Shown: positions 54,042-64,000 of the stretch, piece by piece
Position numbering within the stretch: position 1 is the stretch's first letter
How the letters are laid out: each line of letters begins with the position of its first letter
NCBI RefSeq assembly: GCF_033898505.1
Contig: NZ_JAXAFK010000003.1
Location: forward strand, 248,001 to 312,000
Direction of reading: 5' to 3'
Source: Pectobacterium carotovorum
GTDB taxonomy: Bacteria; Pseudomonadota; Gammaproteobacteria; Enterobacterales; Enterobacteriaceae
DNA: 64,000 bases
Made by a program: the position numbers and the translations under genes
Notes under the pieces: generated by a model
Seen by the model: only the letters and a program-made list of their open reading frames with translations
What the model was told of the DNA's origin: nothing
Database searches by the model: none

Positions 54042-55931
54042 TTACATCACCAGACGGCGGATGTCAGACAACGTGTTGTTAATGATGGTAATGAAGCGCG
54101 CACCATCAGCACCGTCAATGACACGGTGGTCGAAGGACAGAGACATCGGCATCATCAGACGCGGAGTGAACTCTTTACCATTCCAGACCGGTTCCATCGC
54201 GGACTTGGACACACCCAGGATAGCCACTTCCGGCGCGTTGACGATCGGCGCAAAGTGCGTAGTCCCGATGCCACCCAGGCTGGAGATAGTGAAGCATCCG
54301 CCCTGCATTTCGCCTGCAGTCAGTTTGCCATCACGGGCTTTCTTGGAGATCGCCATCAGTTCACGAGACAGTTCGATGATGCCTTTCTTGTTCACGTCTT
54401 TGAACACTGGAACCACCAGACCATTCGGGGTATCAACCGCAACACCGATGTTGATGTATTTCTTCAGCGTCAGACGTTGAGCGTCTTCAGACAGTGAACT
54501 GTTGAAACGTGGCATTTGCTCAAGGGCAGCAGCAACGGCTTTCATGATGAAGACAACCGGGGTGATCTTCACATCCAGTCTGCGCTTCTCAGCTTCCACG
54601 TTCTGCTGTTTGCGGAACGCTTCCAGTTCGGTGATGTCAGTTTTGTCGAAGTGCGTAACGTGCGGAATCATCACCCAGTTACGGCTCAGGTTAGCACCAG
54701 AGATTTTCTGGATACGGCCCAGTTCCACTTCTTCCACTTCACCAAACTTGCTGAAGTCGACTTTCGGCCATGGCAGCATACCCGGCAGACCGCCGCCAGC
54801 GGCAGCAGCTGGCGCAGACTCAGCACGTTTCACCGCATCTTTCACGTAAGCCTGAACGTCTTCGCGCAGGATACGGCCTTTACGACCAGAACCCTTCACT
54901 TTCGCCAGATTCACGCCGAACTCACGTGCCAGACGACGGATAACCGGCGTCGCGTGAACGTAAGCGTCGTTCTCAGCAAATTCGCTCTTGCCTTCCGCTT
55001 TCGCAGCCGGTGCAGCAGCTGGTTTTGCCGCCGGAGCCGGTGCAGCCGCTTCTTGCTTGGCAGCCGGAGCTGGGGCCGCCGCAGGTGCAGCGCCTTCCAC
55101 TTCGAAGACCATGATCAGTGAACCGGTTTTCACTTTATCACCGGTGCTGATTTTGATTTCTTTAACCGTACCCGCGAACGGCGCAGGGACTTCCATTGAA
55201 GCCTTATCGCCTTCAACAGTGATCAGTGATTGCTCAGCCGCGATTTTATCGCCAACTTTAACCATCACTTCAGTCACTTCGACTTCGTCACCGCCGATAT
55301 CCGGTACGTTGACTTCTTTCGCCGCAGAGGCCGCTGGCGCAGCTGCTGCTGGAGCAGCGGCTTGTGCCGGAGCGGCAGCAGGTGCAGCACCTGCCACTTC
55401 AAATACCATGATCAGAGAACCGGTAGAGACTTTATCGCCGGTGCTGATTTTGATCTCTTTAACCGTACCTGCGAAAGGTGCTGGCACTTCCATAGAGGCT
55501 TTGTCGCCTTCTACGGTGATCAGAGACTGTTCAGCCGCAACGGTGTCGCCCACTTTCACCAGCACTTCAGTCACTTCGACTTCGTCGCCGCCGATATCTG
55601 GTACGTTGACGTCTTTCGCAGCCGATGCCGCTGGTGCAGCAGCCGGCGCCGCTTCTTTCTTCTCTTCTGCCTTAGCAGGTGCAGCGTCAGCTGCACCGTC
55701 GGCGGAATCGAAAATCATGATCAGTTTGCCAGTTTCAACTTTGTCACCAACAGAGACTTTAATCTCTTTAACGACACCAGCCTGCGGAGAAGGGACTTCC
55801 ATAGAAGCCTTATCACCTTCAACCGTGATCAGCGACTGTTCAGCTTCAACTTTATCGCCAACCTTCACCAGCACTTCGGTGACTTCAACTTCATCTGCAC
55901 CGATATCCGGTACGTTGATTTCGATAGCCAT
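54042..55931 (-). CDS. aceF: Dihydrolipoyllysine acetyltransferase (E2 of pyruvate dehydrogenase)
   Basis: This 629-residue E2 has three lipoyl domains, each with a GDKASMEVP lipoylation site (Lys near 42, 145 and 245), joined by Ala/Pro-rich linkers. Next come the peripheral subunit-binding domain [20 protein letters not shown] near 331 and the catalytic domain ending with [15 protein letters not shown], which holds the active His. It takes acetyl groups from E1 and makes acetyl-CoA. Three lipoyl domains is the E. coli number. The Ala-rich linkers create a long false reading frame on the opposite strand. It follows aceE by 14 bp. Confidence 0.96.
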   Translation of the reverse strand: MAIEINVPDIGADEVEVTEVLVKVGDKVEAEQSLITVEGDKASMEVPSPQAGVVKEIKVSVGDKVETGKLIMIFDSADGAADAAPAKAEEKKEAAPAAAPAASAAKDVNVPDIGGDEVEVTEVLVKVGDTVAAEQSLITVEGDKASMEVPAPFAGTVKEIKISTGDKVSTGSLIMVFEVAGAAPAAAPAQAAAPAAAAPAASAAKEVNVPDIGGDEVEVTEVMVKVGDKIAAEQSLITVEGDKASMEVPAPFAGTVKEIKISTGDKVKTGSLIMVFEVEGAAPAAAPAPAAKQEAAAPAPAAKPAAAPAAKAEGKSEFAENDAYVHATPVIRRLAREFGVNLAKVKGSGRKGRILREDVQAYVKDAVKRAESAPAAAAGGGLPGMLPWPKVDFSKFGEVEEVELGRIQKISGANLSRNWVMIPHVTHFDKTDITELEAFRKQQNVEAEKRRLDVKITPVVFIMKAVAAALEQMPRFNSSLSEDAQRLTLKKYINIGVAVDTPNGLVVPVFKDVNKKGIIELSRELMAISKKARDGKLTAGEMQGGCFTISSLGGIGTTHFAPIVNAPEVAILGVSKSAMEPVWNGKEFTPRLMMPMSLSFDHRVIDGADGARFITIINNTLSDIRRLVM

Positions 55932-55945
55932 GTAATCTTTACCTC

Positions 55946-58609
55946 TTATGCCAGACGCGGGTTAACTTTATCTGCATCGATGTTGAATTTAGTGATGGCA
56001 TCAGCAACCACTTTCTTATCGATTTCACCGCGTTTAGCCAGTTCACCCAGAGCCGCAACCACGACGTAAGACGCGTCCACTTCGAAGTGGTGACGCAGGT
56101 TCTCACGGCTGTCAGAACGACCGAAACCGTCAGTACCCAGTACGCGGTAATCGCTCGCTGGGATGAAGTTACGGATTTGCTCAGCAAACAGCTTCATGTA
56201 GTCAGTAGATGCTACCGCTGGCGCATCGCTCAGTACCTGAGCCACGTAAGGTACGCGTGGCGTTTCGGTCGGATGCAGCATGTTCCAACGCTCACAATCC
56301 TGGCCTTCGCGAGCCAGTTCAGTGAAGGAGGTTACGCTGAATACGTCAGAACCGATACCGTAGTCTGTCGCCAGAATCTGAGCCGCTTCACGTACGTGAC
56401 GCAGGATAGAACCGGAGCCCAGAAGCTGTACTTTACCTTTGCTACCTTCAACCGTTTCCAGCTTGTAGATACCCTTGCGGATACCTTCTTCCGCACCCTG
56501 CGGCATCGCAGGCATGTGGTAGTTTTCGTTCAGCGTGGTGATGTAGTAGTAAATGTTTTCCTGCGCTTCACCGTACATGCGGTGCAGACCGTCATGCATG
56601 ATGACCGCGACTTCATAGGCGAATGCTGGATCGTAGGAGATACAGTTCGGGATAGTCAGAGACTGAATGTGGCTGTGACCATCTTCGTGCTGCAGACCTT
56701 CGCCGTTCAGCGTTGTACGACCTGAAGTACCACCGATCAGGAAGCCACGCGCCTGTTGGTCACCCGCTGCCCAGCACAGGTCGCCGATACGTTGGAAACC
56801 GAACATGGAGTAGTAGATGTAGAACGGGATCATCGGCAGGTTGTTGGTGCTGTAAGACGTTGCCGCTGCCAGCCAGGATGAACCTGCGCCCAGTTCGTTA
56901 ATACCTTCCTGCAGAATCTGACCTTTCTGGTCTTCTTTGTAGTAAGCAACCTGCTCACGGTCCTGCGGGGTGTACTGCTGGCCTTTCGGGCTATAAATAC
57001 CGATCTGGCGGAACAGGCCTTCCATACCGAAGGTACGCGCTTCGTCAGCGATGATTGGAACCAGACGATCTTTGATAGATTGGTTCTTCAACATCACGTT
57101 CAGGGCACGAACAAATGCGATAGTGGTAGATATTTCTTTGTTCTGCTCTTCCAGCAGGGTGCTGAAATCTTCCAGCGTTGGCAGGTCCAGCTTCTCGTCA
57201 AAGTTCGGCTGACGAGACGGCAGGTAGCCACCCAGCGCCTGACGACGCTCGTGCAGGTATTTGTATTCTTCAGACTCTTTATCGAAAGTGATGTATGGCA
57301 GTTTTTCGATATCGGCATCAGACACTGGCACGTTGAAGCGGTCACGGAAGTAACGCACGCCATCCATGTTAACTTTCTTAACCTGGTGAGCGATGTTCTT
57401 ACCTTCAGCCGCGTCGCCCATACCATAACCTTTAATGGTATGCGCCAGAATAACGGTTGGTTTGCCTTTGGTGTCCTGCGCTTTTTTCAGTGCAGCGTAG
57501 ACTTTCTTAGGATCGTGACCACCACGGTTCAGTGACCAAATCTGATCGTCGCTCCAGTCTTTAACCAGTTCTGCCGTCTCCGGGTATTTACCGAAGAAGT
57601 GCTCACGCACATAGGCACCGTTTTTGGATTTGAAGGTCTGGTAGTCACCGTCAACGGTTTCTTCCATCAGTTGGATCAGTTTACCGCTGGTGTCTTTACG
57701 CAGCAGTTCGTCCCAACGGTCGCCCCACATGACTTTGATCACATCCCAGCCAGCGCCGCTGAAGATACCTTCCAGCTCGTTGATGATCTTACCATTACCG
57801 GTAACTGGGCCATCAAGACGTTGCAGGTTACAGTTGATGACGAACACCAGATTGTCCAGTTTTTCACGGGTCGCGATAGTGATCGCACCCTTGGATTCTG
57901 GTTCGTCCATTTCACCGTCGCCCAGGAAGGCATAAACGGTTTGCTTAGAGGTATCTTTCAGGCCACGGTTTTCCAGATACTTCAGGAATTTAGCCTGGTA
58001 GATAGCACCAATCGGGCCCAGACCCATAGAGACGGTCGGGAACTGCCAGAAGTCCGGCATCAGTTTCGGGTGCGGGTAAGAAGACAGACCGTTACCGTGA
58101 ACTTCCTGACGGAAGTTGTTCATCTGGTCTTCGGTCAGACGGCCTTCAAGGAAGGCACGAGCGTAAACGCCCGGAGAAATGTGGCCCTGGAAGTAGACCA
58201 GGTCGCCGCCGTCCTGCGCAGTGCGAGCACGGAAGAAGTGGTTAAAACACACTTCATAGAAAGTGGCGGAAGACTGGAAAGAAGCCATGTGGCCACCCAG
58301 ATCCAGATCTTTTTTCGAAGCACGCAGTACTGTCATGATCGCGTTCCAGCGGATTGCTGAGCGAATACGACGTTCCAGATCCAGATTACCAGGGTACTCC
58401 GGCTCGTCTTCCACTGCGATGGTGTTGATGTATTGACGTGCAGCCGTACCAGCAGCAACGCTGACACCGCCTTTACGTGCTTCACTCAGAACCTGATCAA
58501 TCAGGAACTGGGCGCGTTCAACACCCTCTTCACGGATGACCGATTCGATCGCCTGCAGCCAGTCGCGGGTTTCGATCGGATCCACGTCATTATTTAAACG
58601 ATCTGACAT
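55946..58609 (-). CDS. aceE: Pyruvate dehydrogenase E1 component
   Basis: This 887-residue homodimeric E1 has the E. coli length. The thiamine diphosphate motif is [20 protein letters not shown] near 230 with the NCN-type end [13 protein letters not shown]. The sequence [20 protein letters not shown] opens the protein. It decarboxylates pyruvate and transfers the acetyl unit to E2. It is located in the pdhR-aceE-aceF operon, 142 bp after pdhR. Control by PdhR through the operator upstream of pdhR is expected. Confidence 0.97.
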   Translation of the reverse strand: MSDRLNNDVDPIETRDWLQAIESVIREEGVERAQFLIDQVLSEARKGGVSVAAGTAARQYINTIAVEDEPEYPGNLDLERRIRSAIRWNAIMTVLRASKKDLDLGGHMASFQSSATFYEVCFNHFFRARTAQDGGDLVYFQGHISPGVYARAFLEGRLTEDQMNNFRQEVHGNGLSSYPHPKLMPDFWQFPTVSMGLGPIGAIYQAKFLKYLENRGLKDTSKQTVYAFLGDGEMDEPESKGAITIATREKLDNLVFVINCNLQRLDGPVTGNGKIINELEGIFSGAGWDVIKVMWGDRWDELLRKDTSGKLIQLMEETVDGDYQTFKSKNGAYVREHFFGKYPETAELVKDWSDDQIWSLNRGGHDPKKVYAALKKAQDTKGKPTVILAHTIKGYGMGDAAEGKNIAHQVKKVNMDGVRYFRDRFNVPVSDADIEKLPYITFDKESEEYKYLHERRQALGGYLPSRQPNFDEKLDLPTLEDFSTLLEEQNKEISTTIAFVRALNVMLKNQSIKDRLVPIIADEARTFGMEGLFRQIGIYSPKGQQYTPQDREQVAYYKEDQKGQILQEGINELGAGSSWLAAATSYSTNNLPMIPFYIYYSMFGFQRIGDLCWAAGDQQARGFLIGGTSGRTTLNGEGLQHEDGHSHIQSLTIPNCISYDPAFAYEVAVIMHDGLHRMYGEAQENIYYYITTLNENYHMPAMPQGAEEGIRKGIYKLETVEGSKGKVQLLGSGSILRHVREAAQILATDYGIGSDVFSVTSFTELAREGQDCERWNMLHPTETPRVPYVAQVLSDAPAVASTDYMKLFAEQIRNFIPASDYRVLGTDGFGRSDSRENLRHHFEVDASYVVVAALGELAKRGEIDKKVVADAITKFNIDADKVNPRLA

Positions 58610-58751
58610 GGTTATTCCTTATCTTCTCTAATAAGTTGGTTTGTTGGAGCCTGTCTTCCTGCATTCTGGCTTAGATTTGGCCATAAGCAAAACGCATGAA
58701 GACAGGCTCATCGTCGTGATTACCGCATTCAGAGCACCAAAATATAGGTGC

Positions 58752-59516
58752 TCAGTCCTTGCGTTGCTGGAGCCGACGCAGCGATCTCTCGCGCCGACTA
58801 TGTTCCCGGTTAAGATCCAGCAATACTTCCTCAATAAACGCCAGATGACGGTGTGATGCTTCGCGCGCCTTCTCCGGCTCACGGGCAACAATCGCCTCAA
58901 AAATGCTGGCGCGATGAATGCTCACCTGAGCCAACACTTCACGGCTCAAATAAAGCAATTCAAAATTCTGCCTCACGTTCTGTTCGAGCATCGGCCCCAT
59001 ACAGCGCACCAAATGCAGTAAAACCACATTATGCGTGGCTTCTGTTACAGCAACCTGATACTGCATAACGGCTTCTGACTCGGCGTTCAGATCGCCCGCT
59101 TCCCTCGCCTTCTCAATCACGGCATGGCAATCCCGGATACGCTGAAGATCCGATTCTGTGCCACGCAGTGCAGCGTAGTAGGCAGCAATGCCTTCCAGCG
59201 CATGACGCGTTTCCAGAAGATCGAACTGTGATTCGGGATGTGTGCTCAGTAATTCTGCCAGCGGATCGCTGACGCTTTGCCATAGATTGGCTTGAACGAA
59301 GGTACCACCACCCTGACGGCGCAAAAGGAGACCTTTGGCTTCCAGGCGTTGAATGGCTTCTCTCAGAGAAGGGCGGGAAACATCGAACTGTTTTGCCAGT
59401 TCGCGCTCCGGTGGGAGCTTCTCGCCGGGGCGCAAGGTTCCCTCAAGTATCAGAAACTCCAACTGCTGCTCAATCACATCTGACAGTTTGGGCTGACGGA
59501 TCTTGCTGTATGCCAT
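58752..59516 (-). CDS. pdhR: Pyruvate dehydrogenase complex repressor
   Basis: This 254-residue GntR/FadR-type regulator begins [20 protein letters not shown] with the winged helix [20 protein letters not shown] near 45. The C-terminal FCD domain includes the acidic and His metal-binding residues. It is nearly collinear with E. coli PdhR, which senses pyruvate and represses pdhR-aceEF-lpd and others. A perfect operator lies 33 bp before its start. It is the first gene of the operon. Confidence 0.96.
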   Translation of the reverse strand: MAYSKIRQPKLSDVIEQQLEFLILEGTLRPGEKLPPERELAKQFDVSRPSLREAIQRLEAKGLLLRRQGGGTFVQANLWQSVSDPLAELLSTHPESQFDLLETRHALEGIAAYYAALRGTESDLQRIRDCHAVIEKAREAGDLNAESEAVMQYQVAVTEATHNVVLLHLVRCMGPMLEQNVRQNFELLYLSREVLAQVSIHRASIFEAIVAREPEKAREASHRHLAFIEEVLLDLNREHSRRERSLRRLQQRKD

Positions 59517-59548
59517 AGTGAATTCTTCTCTGCGAATGGCGCGGAGTC

Positions 59549-59565
59549 AATTGGTAATACCAATT
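59549..59565. promoter_or_regulatory. PdhR operator
   Basis: AATTGGTAATACCAATT contains the E. coli PdhR consensus ATTGGT-N3-ACCAAT with no mismatch. It lies 33 bp before the pdhR start and should give pyruvate-responsive autoregulation. Confidence 0.9.
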
Positions 59566-59692
59566 TCAAAAACGTGACGCTAAAGTAACAAAGTATTCAC
59601 CTTCTGTCCATAAGGACCTTGAGCTAAATCACCAATCCCACCAGATTTTAACAAATGCACGAGAAACATGCGGCAAAGTGATAGCCCGCCTG

Positions 59693-59703
59693 TGGTATTA
59701 CCA
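59693..59703. promoter_or_regulatory. Second PdhR-like half-conserved site
   Basis: TGGTATTACCA shares the GGT-N3-ACC core of the PdhR site but not the outer AT pairs. It lies 144 bp from the first operator, on the aroP side. It may be a weak secondary site. Confidence 0.4.
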
Positions 59704-60095
59704 TTAATCCCCTCTGTCTATATTTTAACTTTTTTGAAACGTGAAGCAGGCATTGCTGAACCGTTTAAATGCGCAAATAGTGAATTTTAATTCATAAAAT
59801 GAGAATTTTTACTCACCAAGAAAAAGGAGATTCCCCACCCATCCTCATCATGGTCAACACCGTTTTTACAGCAGGGATAAAGAGATAATAAAAGGGAGTA
59901 AACCCAAAGAGGTACCCCCCTCTCACATCCCTCTCCGATCTTCTCCTGCTCAGGGGCTTAATCAAGGAAAGGTAAAAATTTTGATGTAGCGATAGTTTTT
60001 AATTATCAGACTATAAGAAATCAGTGCAATCTTGAGCACTTACCACTATTCTCTGGCAAACGGTAGGTGTTTTCTTATTTTAAGAAATACCACTC

Positions 60096-60113
60096 CGTAA
60101 AAATAAAATTACA
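60096..60113. promoter_or_regulatory. TyrR box candidate upstream of aroP
   Basis: CGTAAA-N6-ATTACA matches the TyrR consensus TGTAAA-N6-TTTACA at 10 of 12 positions. It ends 74 bp before aroP. E. coli aroP is repressed by TyrR through similar boxes. Confidence 0.55.
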
Positions 60114-60187
60114 TAAACGTACAGTCACTAATACGCGTGTTCGTTCACACCGTGTTTTTTACTTGCACTGGCAGAGGGTTAAATTTG

Positions 60188-61546
60188 ATGGATAATCAAC
60201 AAACGGACGGCACGCTAAAGCGTGGTTTGAAAAACCGTCATATTCAGTTGATTGCCTTGGGTGGCGCGGTAGGTACTGGCCTCTTTCTTGGTATTGCGCA
60301 AACAATCAAAATGGCTGGGCCATCAGTCCTGCTAGGCTATGCGATTGGCGGGCTGATCGCGTTTCTCATTATGCGCCAGTTGGGCGAGATGGTGGTTGAA
60401 GAGCCGGTAGCCGGATCGTTCAGCCACTTTGCTTATAAATACTGGGGCGATTTCGCTGGATTTGCATCAGGATGGAACTACTGGGTGCTGTATGTTCTGG
60501 TCGCGATGGCCGAGCTCAGCGCCGTGGGAATTTACGTCCAGTACTGGTGGCCAGACATTCCGACCTGGGTGTCCGCTGCCGTGTTCTTCCTGCTGATTAA
60601 CGCCATCAATCTGGCAAACGTCAAAGTCTACGGTGAGATGGAGTTCTGGTTTGCCATCATCAAAGTCGCCGCGATTATTGGCATGATCGTCTTCGGCGGC
60701 TGGCTGCTGCTCAGCGGCACGGGCGGTCCGGAAGCCACCGTGACTAACCTGTGGGCGCAGGGCGGGTTCTTCCCGAACGGCGTGCTCGGCCTGGTGATGG
60801 CGATGGCCGTTATCATGTTCTCATTTGGCGGGCTGGAACTGGTGGGGATTACCGCCGCAGAAGCGGATGACCCAGAGAAAAGCATTCCACGCGCGACCAA
60901 TCAGGTTATCTACCGCATCCTGATTTTCTACATCGGCTCGCTCGCTATCCTGCTGTCACTTTACCCGTGGGGCAAGGTTGTAGAAGGCGGTAGCCCGTTC
61001 GTCATGATCTTCCATGAACTGAACAGCAACGTCGTGGCGACGGTGCTGAACATCGTGGTACTGACCGCAGCGCTGTCCGTTTACAACAGCTGTGTATACT
61101 GCAACAGCCGCATGCTGTTCGGTCTGGCAAAACAGGGGAATGGGCCGAAAGTGCTGGAAACCGTCGATGGCCGTGGCGTTCCGGTTGTCGCTATCGGTAT
61201 CTCCGCGCTGGCGACCGCGCTGTGCGTGCTGATCAACTACCTCATTCCAGGTAAAGCCTTCGAGCTGTTGATGGCGCTGGTCGTGTCCGCGCTTGTGATT
61301 AACTGGGCGATGATCAGTCTGGCGCACCTGAAGTTCCGTGCGCAAAAAGACAAAGAAGGTGCGGTGACCAAGTTTAAGGCGCTGTTTTACCCGCTGGGTA
61401 ACTACCTCTGCCTGCTGTTCCTGGCCGGTATACTGGTCATCATGTTCCTGACGCCGGGCATTCAGATTTCCGTTCTGCTGATTCCAGTCTGGCTGGTGAT
61501 TCTGGGCGTGGGCTACTTTATCAAAAAGAAAAACCAGGCGAATTAA
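60188..61546 (+). CDS. aroP: Aromatic amino acid permease
   Basis: This 452-residue APC-family transporter has twelve helices. It contains the N-terminal signature RHIQLIALGGAVGTGLFLGI near 18 and EMVVEEPVAGSFSHFAYKYW near 71. It is close to E. coli AroP, which imports Phe, Tyr and Trp with protons, and it has the same chromosomal neighbour pdhR. ATG 60188 follows AGAGGG; the frame also opens at 60137. Repression by TyrR is likely from the box upstream. PheP is a close paralogue and is the main alternative. Confidence 0.9.
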   Translation: MDNQQTDGTLKRGLKNRHIQLIALGGAVGTGLFLGIAQTIKMAGPSVLLGYAIGGLIAFLIMRQLGEMVVEEPVAGSFSHFAYKYWGDFAGFASGWNYWVLYVLVAMAELSAVGIYVQYWWPDIPTWVSAAVFFLLINAINLANVKVYGEMEFWFAIIKVAAIIGMIVFGGWLLLSGTGGPEATVTNLWAQGGFFPNGVLGLVMAMAVIMFSFGGLELVGITAAEADDPEKSIPRATNQVIYRILIFYIGSLAILLSLYPWGKVVEGGSPFVMIFHELNSNVVATVLNIVVLTAALSVYNSCVYCNSRMLFGLAKQGNGPKVLETVDGRGVPVVAIGISALATALCVLINYLIPGKAFELLMALVVSALVINWAMISLAHLKFRAQKDKEGAVTKFKALFYPLGNYLCLLFLAGILVIMFLTPGIQISVLLIPVWLVILGVGYFIKKKNQAN

Positions 61547-61576
61547 GTCGTTACAGCGTTCACCCCGTCCTTTTCC

Positions 61577-61600
61577 ATGGCCGACTATGTCGGCCATTTT
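61577..61600 (+). terminator. Terminator of aroP
   Basis: ATGGCCGAC and GTCGGCCAT form a perfect 9-bp stem with a 3-base loop and are followed by TTT. It lies 30 bp after the aroP stop. Confidence 0.85.
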
Positions 61601-61732
61601 CATATTTGCAATCTCCATCACACTTTGCCCCTCCCGACCCATTTGTCCATTTTTGCAACCGATTTCATACGCTCTTTTATCCCTATCGAGGGGAATAATC
61701 GTGTTTACACGTTAAGCACAGGAGTCGTATTC

Positions 61733-63166
61733 ATGAAGAACAACGCACTGTCCGTTAAAGAAAAGATTGGCTACGGAATGGGAGACGCAGGATGCAACAT
61801 GATCGGCGGGGCCATCATGCTATTTCTGAGCTATTTCTACACTGATATCTATGGGCTTTCGCCTGCTTTAGTCGGCACTCTGCTACTCTCCATTCGCGTC
61901 GTCGATGCCGTCACGGATCCGATTATGGGCGCGATCGCCGATCGCACTCAAAGCCGCTGGGGTCGCTTTCGGCCCTATCTGCTTTGGGTCTGCGTGCCCT
62001 ATGTTTTGTTCAGCGTACTCATGTTTACCACACCGGACTGGAGCTACAACGGCAAGGTCATCTACGCTTTTGTCACCTATTTCCTGATGTCGCTGACGTA
62101 CACCGCCATTAACATCCCTTACTGCTCGCTTGGCGGTGTGATCACTGCGGACCCACACGAGCGGGTGTCCTGTCAGTCATACCGCTTCATTATGGTCGGT
62201 ATCGCCACGCTCATTCTCTCCTCGACACTGCTGCCGATGGCCGAATGGTTCGGCGGTGAAGACAAAGCGCGCGGCTACCAAATGTCGATGGGCGTGATGG
62301 CGATCATTGCCCTCTTCATGTTTCTGTTTTGCTTTGCCACCGTTCAGGAGCGGATTAAGCCCGCCATCCCCACCAACGATGCACTGAAAGCAGACTTGCG
62401 AGACGTTTGGAAAAACGACCAATGGCCGCGCATTCTGCTGTTAACCCTGTGCAACGTCTGTCCTGGATTTATTCGCATGGCGGCTACAATGTATTACGTC
62501 ACCTGGGTGATGGGAAAGTCCGCCTCATTCGCCAGCCTGTTTATCAGCCTCGGCGTGGTCGGCATGATGTTCGGCAGTGCATTGGCTAAGCCCCTGACTG
62601 ACCGTTTCTGCAAGCTGAAAGTGTTTTTCTGGGTCAACATCGCACTGGCGATCTTCTCCAGCGCCTTCTATTTCTTCAACCCTCACCTGACCAGCTTTAT
62701 TCTGGTGATGTACTTCCTGCTGAATGTCATGCACCAGATTCCTTCCCCGCTCCACTGGTCGCTGATGGCCGATGTAGACGACTACGGCGAGTGGAAAACC
62801 GGCAAGCGAATCACTGGGATCAGCTTCTCAGGCAATCTGTTCTTCCTGAAAGTCGGGCTGGCAATCGCTGGGGCGATGGTCGGCTTCCTGCTGTCCTACT
62901 ATGGTTATGATGCCAACGCCACGCAGCAAAATGCAGCGGCAATGAACGGCATCATTATGTTGTTCACCATCATTCCCGGCGTTGGCTATTTGATCACCGC
63001 AGGCGTTGTACGTTTGCTGAAGGTTGATCGCCAGCTCATGCAGCAAATACAAATCGATCTGGAAAAACGCCGTAATAACTATCGGGAACTGAGCAATAGC
63101 CACGACAGTCAATCACTCAACGTAAAAAGAGGAGGAAAGAATGATGAACCCACATCAATGGCCTAA
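61733..63166 (+). CDS. GPH-family sugar:cation symporter
   Basis: This 477-residue protein has twelve helices of the glycoside-pentoside-hexuronide symporter family. It starts KEKIGYGMGDAGCNMIGGAI and has the motif DAVTDPIMGAIADRTQSRWG near 60 and SPLHWSLMADVDDYGEWKTG near 341. XynP, YagG and YicJ belong here. The gene overlaps a GH43 glycosidase start by 26 bp, so import of a small arabinoside or xyloside is likely, with cytoplasmic cleavage. ATG 61733 has AGGAG 8 bases before it. The frame that starts at 61577 would begin inside the aroP terminator. Confidence 0.88.
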   Translation: MKNNALSVKEKIGYGMGDAGCNMIGGAIMLFLSYFYTDIYGLSPALVGTLLLSIRVVDAVTDPIMGAIADRTQSRWGRFRPYLLWVCVPYVLFSVLMFTTPDWSYNGKVIYAFVTYFLMSLTYTAINIPYCSLGGVITADPHERVSCQSYRFIMVGIATLILSSTLLPMAEWFGGEDKARGYQMSMGVMAIIALFMFLFCFATVQERIKPAIPTNDALKADLRDVWKNDQWPRILLLTLCNVCPGFIRMAATMYYVTWVMGKSASFASLFISLGVVGMMFGSALAKPLTDRFCKLKVFFWVNIALAIFSSAFYFFNPHLTSFILVMYFLLNVMHQIPSPLHWSLMADVDDYGEWKTGKRITGISFSGNLFFLKVGLAIAGAMVGFLLSYYGYDANATQQNAAAMNGIIMLFTIIPGVGYLITAGVVRLLKVDRQLMQQIQIDLEKRRNNYRELSNSHDSQSLNVKRGGKNDEPTSMA

Positions 63167-64000
63167 CCCACTGATTGAACAACGGGCAGACCCTTTCATT
63201 CTTCGTCACACGGACGGACAGCACTATTTTATTGCCTCGGTGCCCGAATACGATCGGCTCGAAATTCGCCGTGCCAGTTCGCTGGAGGCATTTCCCCACG
63301 CCACTCCAGTGACGATCTGGCACAAGCATGAACATGGCCCTTTAAGCGCGTTAATTTGGGCACCGGAACTGCATGTGATTAATGGCAAATGGTATGTCTA
63401 TTTCGCCGCCGCGCCGACAGAAGCCATCAAAGACGGTTTATTCCAGCACCGCATGTTTGCGTTGGAATGTGCAGACAGCGACCCGCTAAAAGGCAGCTGG
63501 ATTGAAAGAGGCCGGATTTATACGCAATTCGATACCTTCTCGCTGGATGCCACCCACTTTGAACATCGGGGGAAACGCTACTACCTGTGGGCGCAAAAGG
63601 ATCCCGCGATTGCGGGCAACTCGAATTTGTATCTGGCAGAAATGGAAAATCCCTGGACGCTGAAAGGCACGCCCGTCATGTTGAGCAAGCCAGAACTGCC
63701 GTGGGAAGTGATAGGTTTTAAAGTCAACGAAGGTCCCGCGGTCATTAAGCACGGCGAGCGTCTCTTTATCACCTATTCCGCCAGCGCCACCGATGAGAAT
63801 TACTGTATCGGTCTACTGTGGGCGAATGCGGACGACAATCTATTGAACCCAACAAGCTGGCATAAATCTCAGCAGCCGGTCTTTACCACCCATCGGGCAA
63901 ACCGACAGTTCGGGCCGGGCCATAATAGCTTCACCCAGACAGAAACGGGCGAGGACGTTCTGGTTTACCATGCCCGCAATTACACAGAGATTGAAGGCGA
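63141..64000 (+). CDS. GH43-family glycosidase, 3' end beyond window
   Basis: The frame stays open to the window end, giving at least 286 residues. It begins MMNPHQWPNPLIEQRADPFI, where Asp17 is the likely general base. WAPELHVINGKWYVYFAAAP near 74 is a GH43 hallmark, FDTFSLDATHFEHRGKRYYL near 130 holds the second Asp, and FKVNEGPAVIKHGERLFITY near 193 holds the general-acid Glu. There is no signal peptide, so it should act in the cytoplasm on imported oligosaccharides as an alpha-L-arabinofuranosidase or beta-xylosidase. GGAGG stands 5 bases before ATG 63141; ATG 63144 is equally possible. It overlaps the symporter gene and is coupled to it. Confidence 0.9.
   Translation, partial: MMNPHQWPNPLIEQRADPFILRHTDGQHYFIASVPEYDRLEIRRASSLEAFPHATPVTIWHKHEHGPLSALIWAPELHVINGKWYVYFAAAPTEAIKDGLFQHRMFALECADSDPLKGSWIERGRIYTQFDTFSLDATHFEHRGKRYYLWAQKDPAIAGNSNLYLAEMENPWTLKGTPVMLSKPELPWEVIGFKVNEGPAVIKHGERLFITYSASATDENYCIGLLWANADDNLLNPTSWHKSQQPVFTTHRANRQFGPGHNSFTQTETGEDVLVYHARNYTEIEG

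Larger units (their letters stand above)
59517..60187. promoter_or_regulatory. pdhR / aroP divergent region
   Basis: This 671-bp gap holds the PdhR operator at 59549, a second PdhR-like core at 59693 and a TyrR-like box at 60096. The section 59700-60000 is AT-rich and shows no gene. The E. coli chromosome has the same pdhR/aroP neighbourhood. Confidence 0.7.

Noticed and set aside
54988..55935. 315-residue frame opposite aceF
   Set aside because: It is low-complexity Ser/Thr/Ala sequence caused by the repeated lipoyl domains and Ala-Pro linkers of aceF on the other strand.

Overview
The window is a chromosomal segment of a plant-associated gammaproteobacterium, most likely a soft-rot Pectobacterium or a close relative. 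The evidence is an enterobacterial core block (yacL, acnB, lpdA, aceF, aceE, pdhR, aroP) with near-E. coli protein lengths, surrounded by pectin and plant cell-wall genes (a PL11 rhamnogalacturonan lyase, a GH105 hydrolase, a GH43 enzyme) and by short palindromic intergenic repeats of enterobacterial type. No tRNA, rRNA, transposase, integrase, phage gene or CRISPR array was seen.

Layout. 1-8.7 kb: two divergent operons around a 440-bp control region with two identical palindromes and a CRP-like site. Leftward are an 820-aa putative glycan-active protein, a GH105 unsaturated-glycuronyl hydrolase and an ABC ATPase cut by the window edge. Rightward are a sugar-binding protein, a half-kinase, a BadF-type sugar kinase and a Tat-exported metallophosphoesterase. 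9.1-11.8 kb: a zinc-type ABC importer behind a Zur-like box, preceded by a 36-aa membrane peptide. 12.4-22.4 kb: a DeoR regulator, D-threonate kinase, 4-phospho-D-threonate dehydrogenase, iron alcohol dehydrogenase, NanA/DapA-type lyase, SSS symporter, sialidase-fold protein, NanQ-like protein and SDR. I propose this is a catabolic route for the rhamnogalacturonan-II sugar acid Dha. 22.9-27.3 kb: choline TMA-lyase and its activase with paired SMR transporters, no microcompartment genes, and an upstream FNR-like site. 27.4-31.6 kb: a LacI-family repressor with two tandem DNA-binding domains, an ascorbate-type PTS and a fructose-6-phosphate-aldolase-like enzyme.

31.7-34.9 kb: yacL and acnB. 35.3-52.3 kb: an accessory block lying between acnB and lpdA, which are near neighbours in E. 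coli. It holds a DUF3060 protein, an RtcB-family ligase, a YgaV/BigR-type ArsR repressor, a TonB siderophore receptor with an AraC activator, an MmgE/PrpD protein, an orphan lipoprotein, an esterase with a PL11 lyase, and an MFS/serine-hydrolase/LysR module. 52.4-59.5 kb: lpdA, aceF, aceE, pdhR with a perfect PdhR operator. 60.2-64 kb: aroP with a TyrR-like box, then a GPH-family symporter and a GH43 glycosidase cut by the window end.

Many modules convert plant polymers (RG-I by PL11, esterase and GH105; arabinan or xylan side chains by GH43; RG-II by the proposed Dha cluster) into pyruvate and triose phosphate, which feed the adjacent pyruvate dehydrogenase and aconitase genes. Function calls rest on motif reading and remembered family knowledge; no database search was run.
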